Shown here: positions 63,943-64,000 of the stretch, one piece after another | Numbering within the stretch: the stretch's first letter is position 1 | How the letters are laid out: each line of letters opens with the position of its first letter | Assembly (NCBI GenBank): GCA_963556195.1 | Contig: CAUVYP010001208.1 | Location: forward strand, 3,286,001-3,350,000 | Length of the DNA: 64,000 nt | Direction of reading: 5' to 3' | DNA from: Sepiola atlantica | Lineage: Eukaryota; Mollusca; Cephalopoda; Sepiida; Sepiolidae | The notes under the pieces: model-generated | What the model saw: only the letters and a program-made list of their open reading frames with translations | Database searches by the model: none | What the model was told of the DNA's origin: nothing | Program-made: the position numbers and the translations under genes

Positions 63943-64000
63943 TTTAGTGCGATTTAAAGTTGATATCGCTTTTGTTTATAACTTCACCATTCTTTAGAAT
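63943..64000 (+). repeat. Partial class I monomer at right edge
   Basis: The window ends inside a monomer that reads tagtgcgattt and ttcaccattctttag and is preceded by an actatc tail. Another class I anchor has therefore begun, and the array continues to the right. Confidence 0.95.

Larger units (their letters stand above)
1..64000 (+). repeat. 186-bp satellite DNA array filling the window
   Basis: The same 186-bp unit repeats head to tail from the first base to the last: 343 complete copies plus two partial ones. Every copy has the same orientation. Conserved landmarks in nearly every copy are gcgcgttttaaag, gatatcgc, ttattcgaattgtgcaacga, tgccggagatatgtcga and acgcaaaacatcaac. Copies are about 85-100 % alike by eye, and most differences lie at monomer positions ~70-100. 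Eight copies are 185 bp and two are 187 bp. The unit length is close to one nucleosome repeat, as in many centromeric and pericentromeric satellites; that functional reading is inference. No unique DNA, transposon or gene interrupts the array. I do not recognise the family. Confidence 0.99.

Noticed and set aside
1..64000. CRISPR array
   Set aside because: Repeats are 186 bp, contiguous and nearly identical throughout, with no unique spacers and no adjacent cas genes.
1..64000. rRNA, tRNA or 5S tandem repeats
   Set aside because: I saw no tRNA-like cloverleaf with box A and box B, and nothing resembling a 5S or larger rRNA core in the monomer.
1..64000. Naming the sequence as a known centromeric satellite or naming the species
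   Set aside because: I do not recognise the monomer, and length alone (186 bp) does not identify it. A centromeric role would need chromatin or cytological evidence.
1..64000. Full CENP-B box
   Set aside because: Only the first half matches on the minus strand; the CGGG core is absent. I report it only as a half-match.

Overview
The whole 64 kb window is one uninterrupted tandem satellite DNA array. Its unit is 186 bp long, about 37.6 % G+C when counted on a consensus-like copy, and always in the same orientation. Taking a monomer to begin at ttta(g/a)(c/t)gcg, the window holds 343 complete monomers, a 150-bp partial at the left edge and a 58-bp partial at the right edge. Eight monomers are 185 bp and two are 187 bp, and this count closes exactly. 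I find no protein-coding gene, RNA gene, transposon, CRISPR array or unique sequence. The many 60-residue open frames exist because 186 = 3 x 62 and the same frame recurs in every copy. They are not genes. The window suggests a heterochromatic, possibly pericentromeric or centromeric, region of a eukaryotic chromosome. The satellite keeps its CpG dinucleotides (9 seen, 6.6 expected per monomer), which fits a sparsely methylated genome such as many insects or other invertebrates better than a vertebrate or plant. I do not recognise the repeat and cannot name a species.

Monomers differ mostly in a short tract at monomer positions ~70-100 (a 'barcode'), which defines classes. P: cagacagtcgcggagacac then attttc. 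Q: cagacagtctcgaat then agg or ggg. R: cagaccgtctc then gaatagg or caatagg. D: tagacagtcgcggataggcc (D* has ttacataag or ttacagaag downstream). E: cacagattagcggagtcac then atgttc. F: cacagattagcggaggcac (Ft is F with the 3' tail gcaaactatc). G: cagaccgtcgcggag. H: as E but then atttgc and later cccag. X: as E but then attttc, usually with cccag. I: head tagtgcgattt and ttcaccattctttag, barcode cagagataagcgg. K: P-type barcode followed by atgttc.

Layout. (1) 1 to ~10.4 kb: P/Q/R monomers in a long higher-order repeat (HOR) of 17 to about 22 monomers (~3.2-4.1 kb), with each copy boundary marked by a 185-bp R monomer at 3499, 6846, 10007 and 11493. (2) ~10.4 to 12.8 kb: a transition zone with an eight-monomer period, where P/R copies are interleaved with D, E, F and K. 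(3) 12.8 to ~26.4 kb: an eight-monomer, 1488-bp HOR of order I-E-F-G-H-D-E-Ft ('module I') with occasional gains and losses. (4) ~26.4 to 53 kb: module I mixed with a second module I-X-D-E-D*-F ('module II'), with several kilobase-scale tandem duplications and a ~2-kb block repeated 18 kb away. (5) 53 to 64 kb: mostly module II plus K monomers, with very recent 930-bp and 372-bp tandem duplications near the right edge.

There are no genes acting together here. The content is a record of satellite evolution: unequal crossover in whole-monomer steps, short-tract conversion that shuffles the barcode, and recent local amplification. All repeat relations were read by eye. Identity percentages and complete dot plots were not computed.
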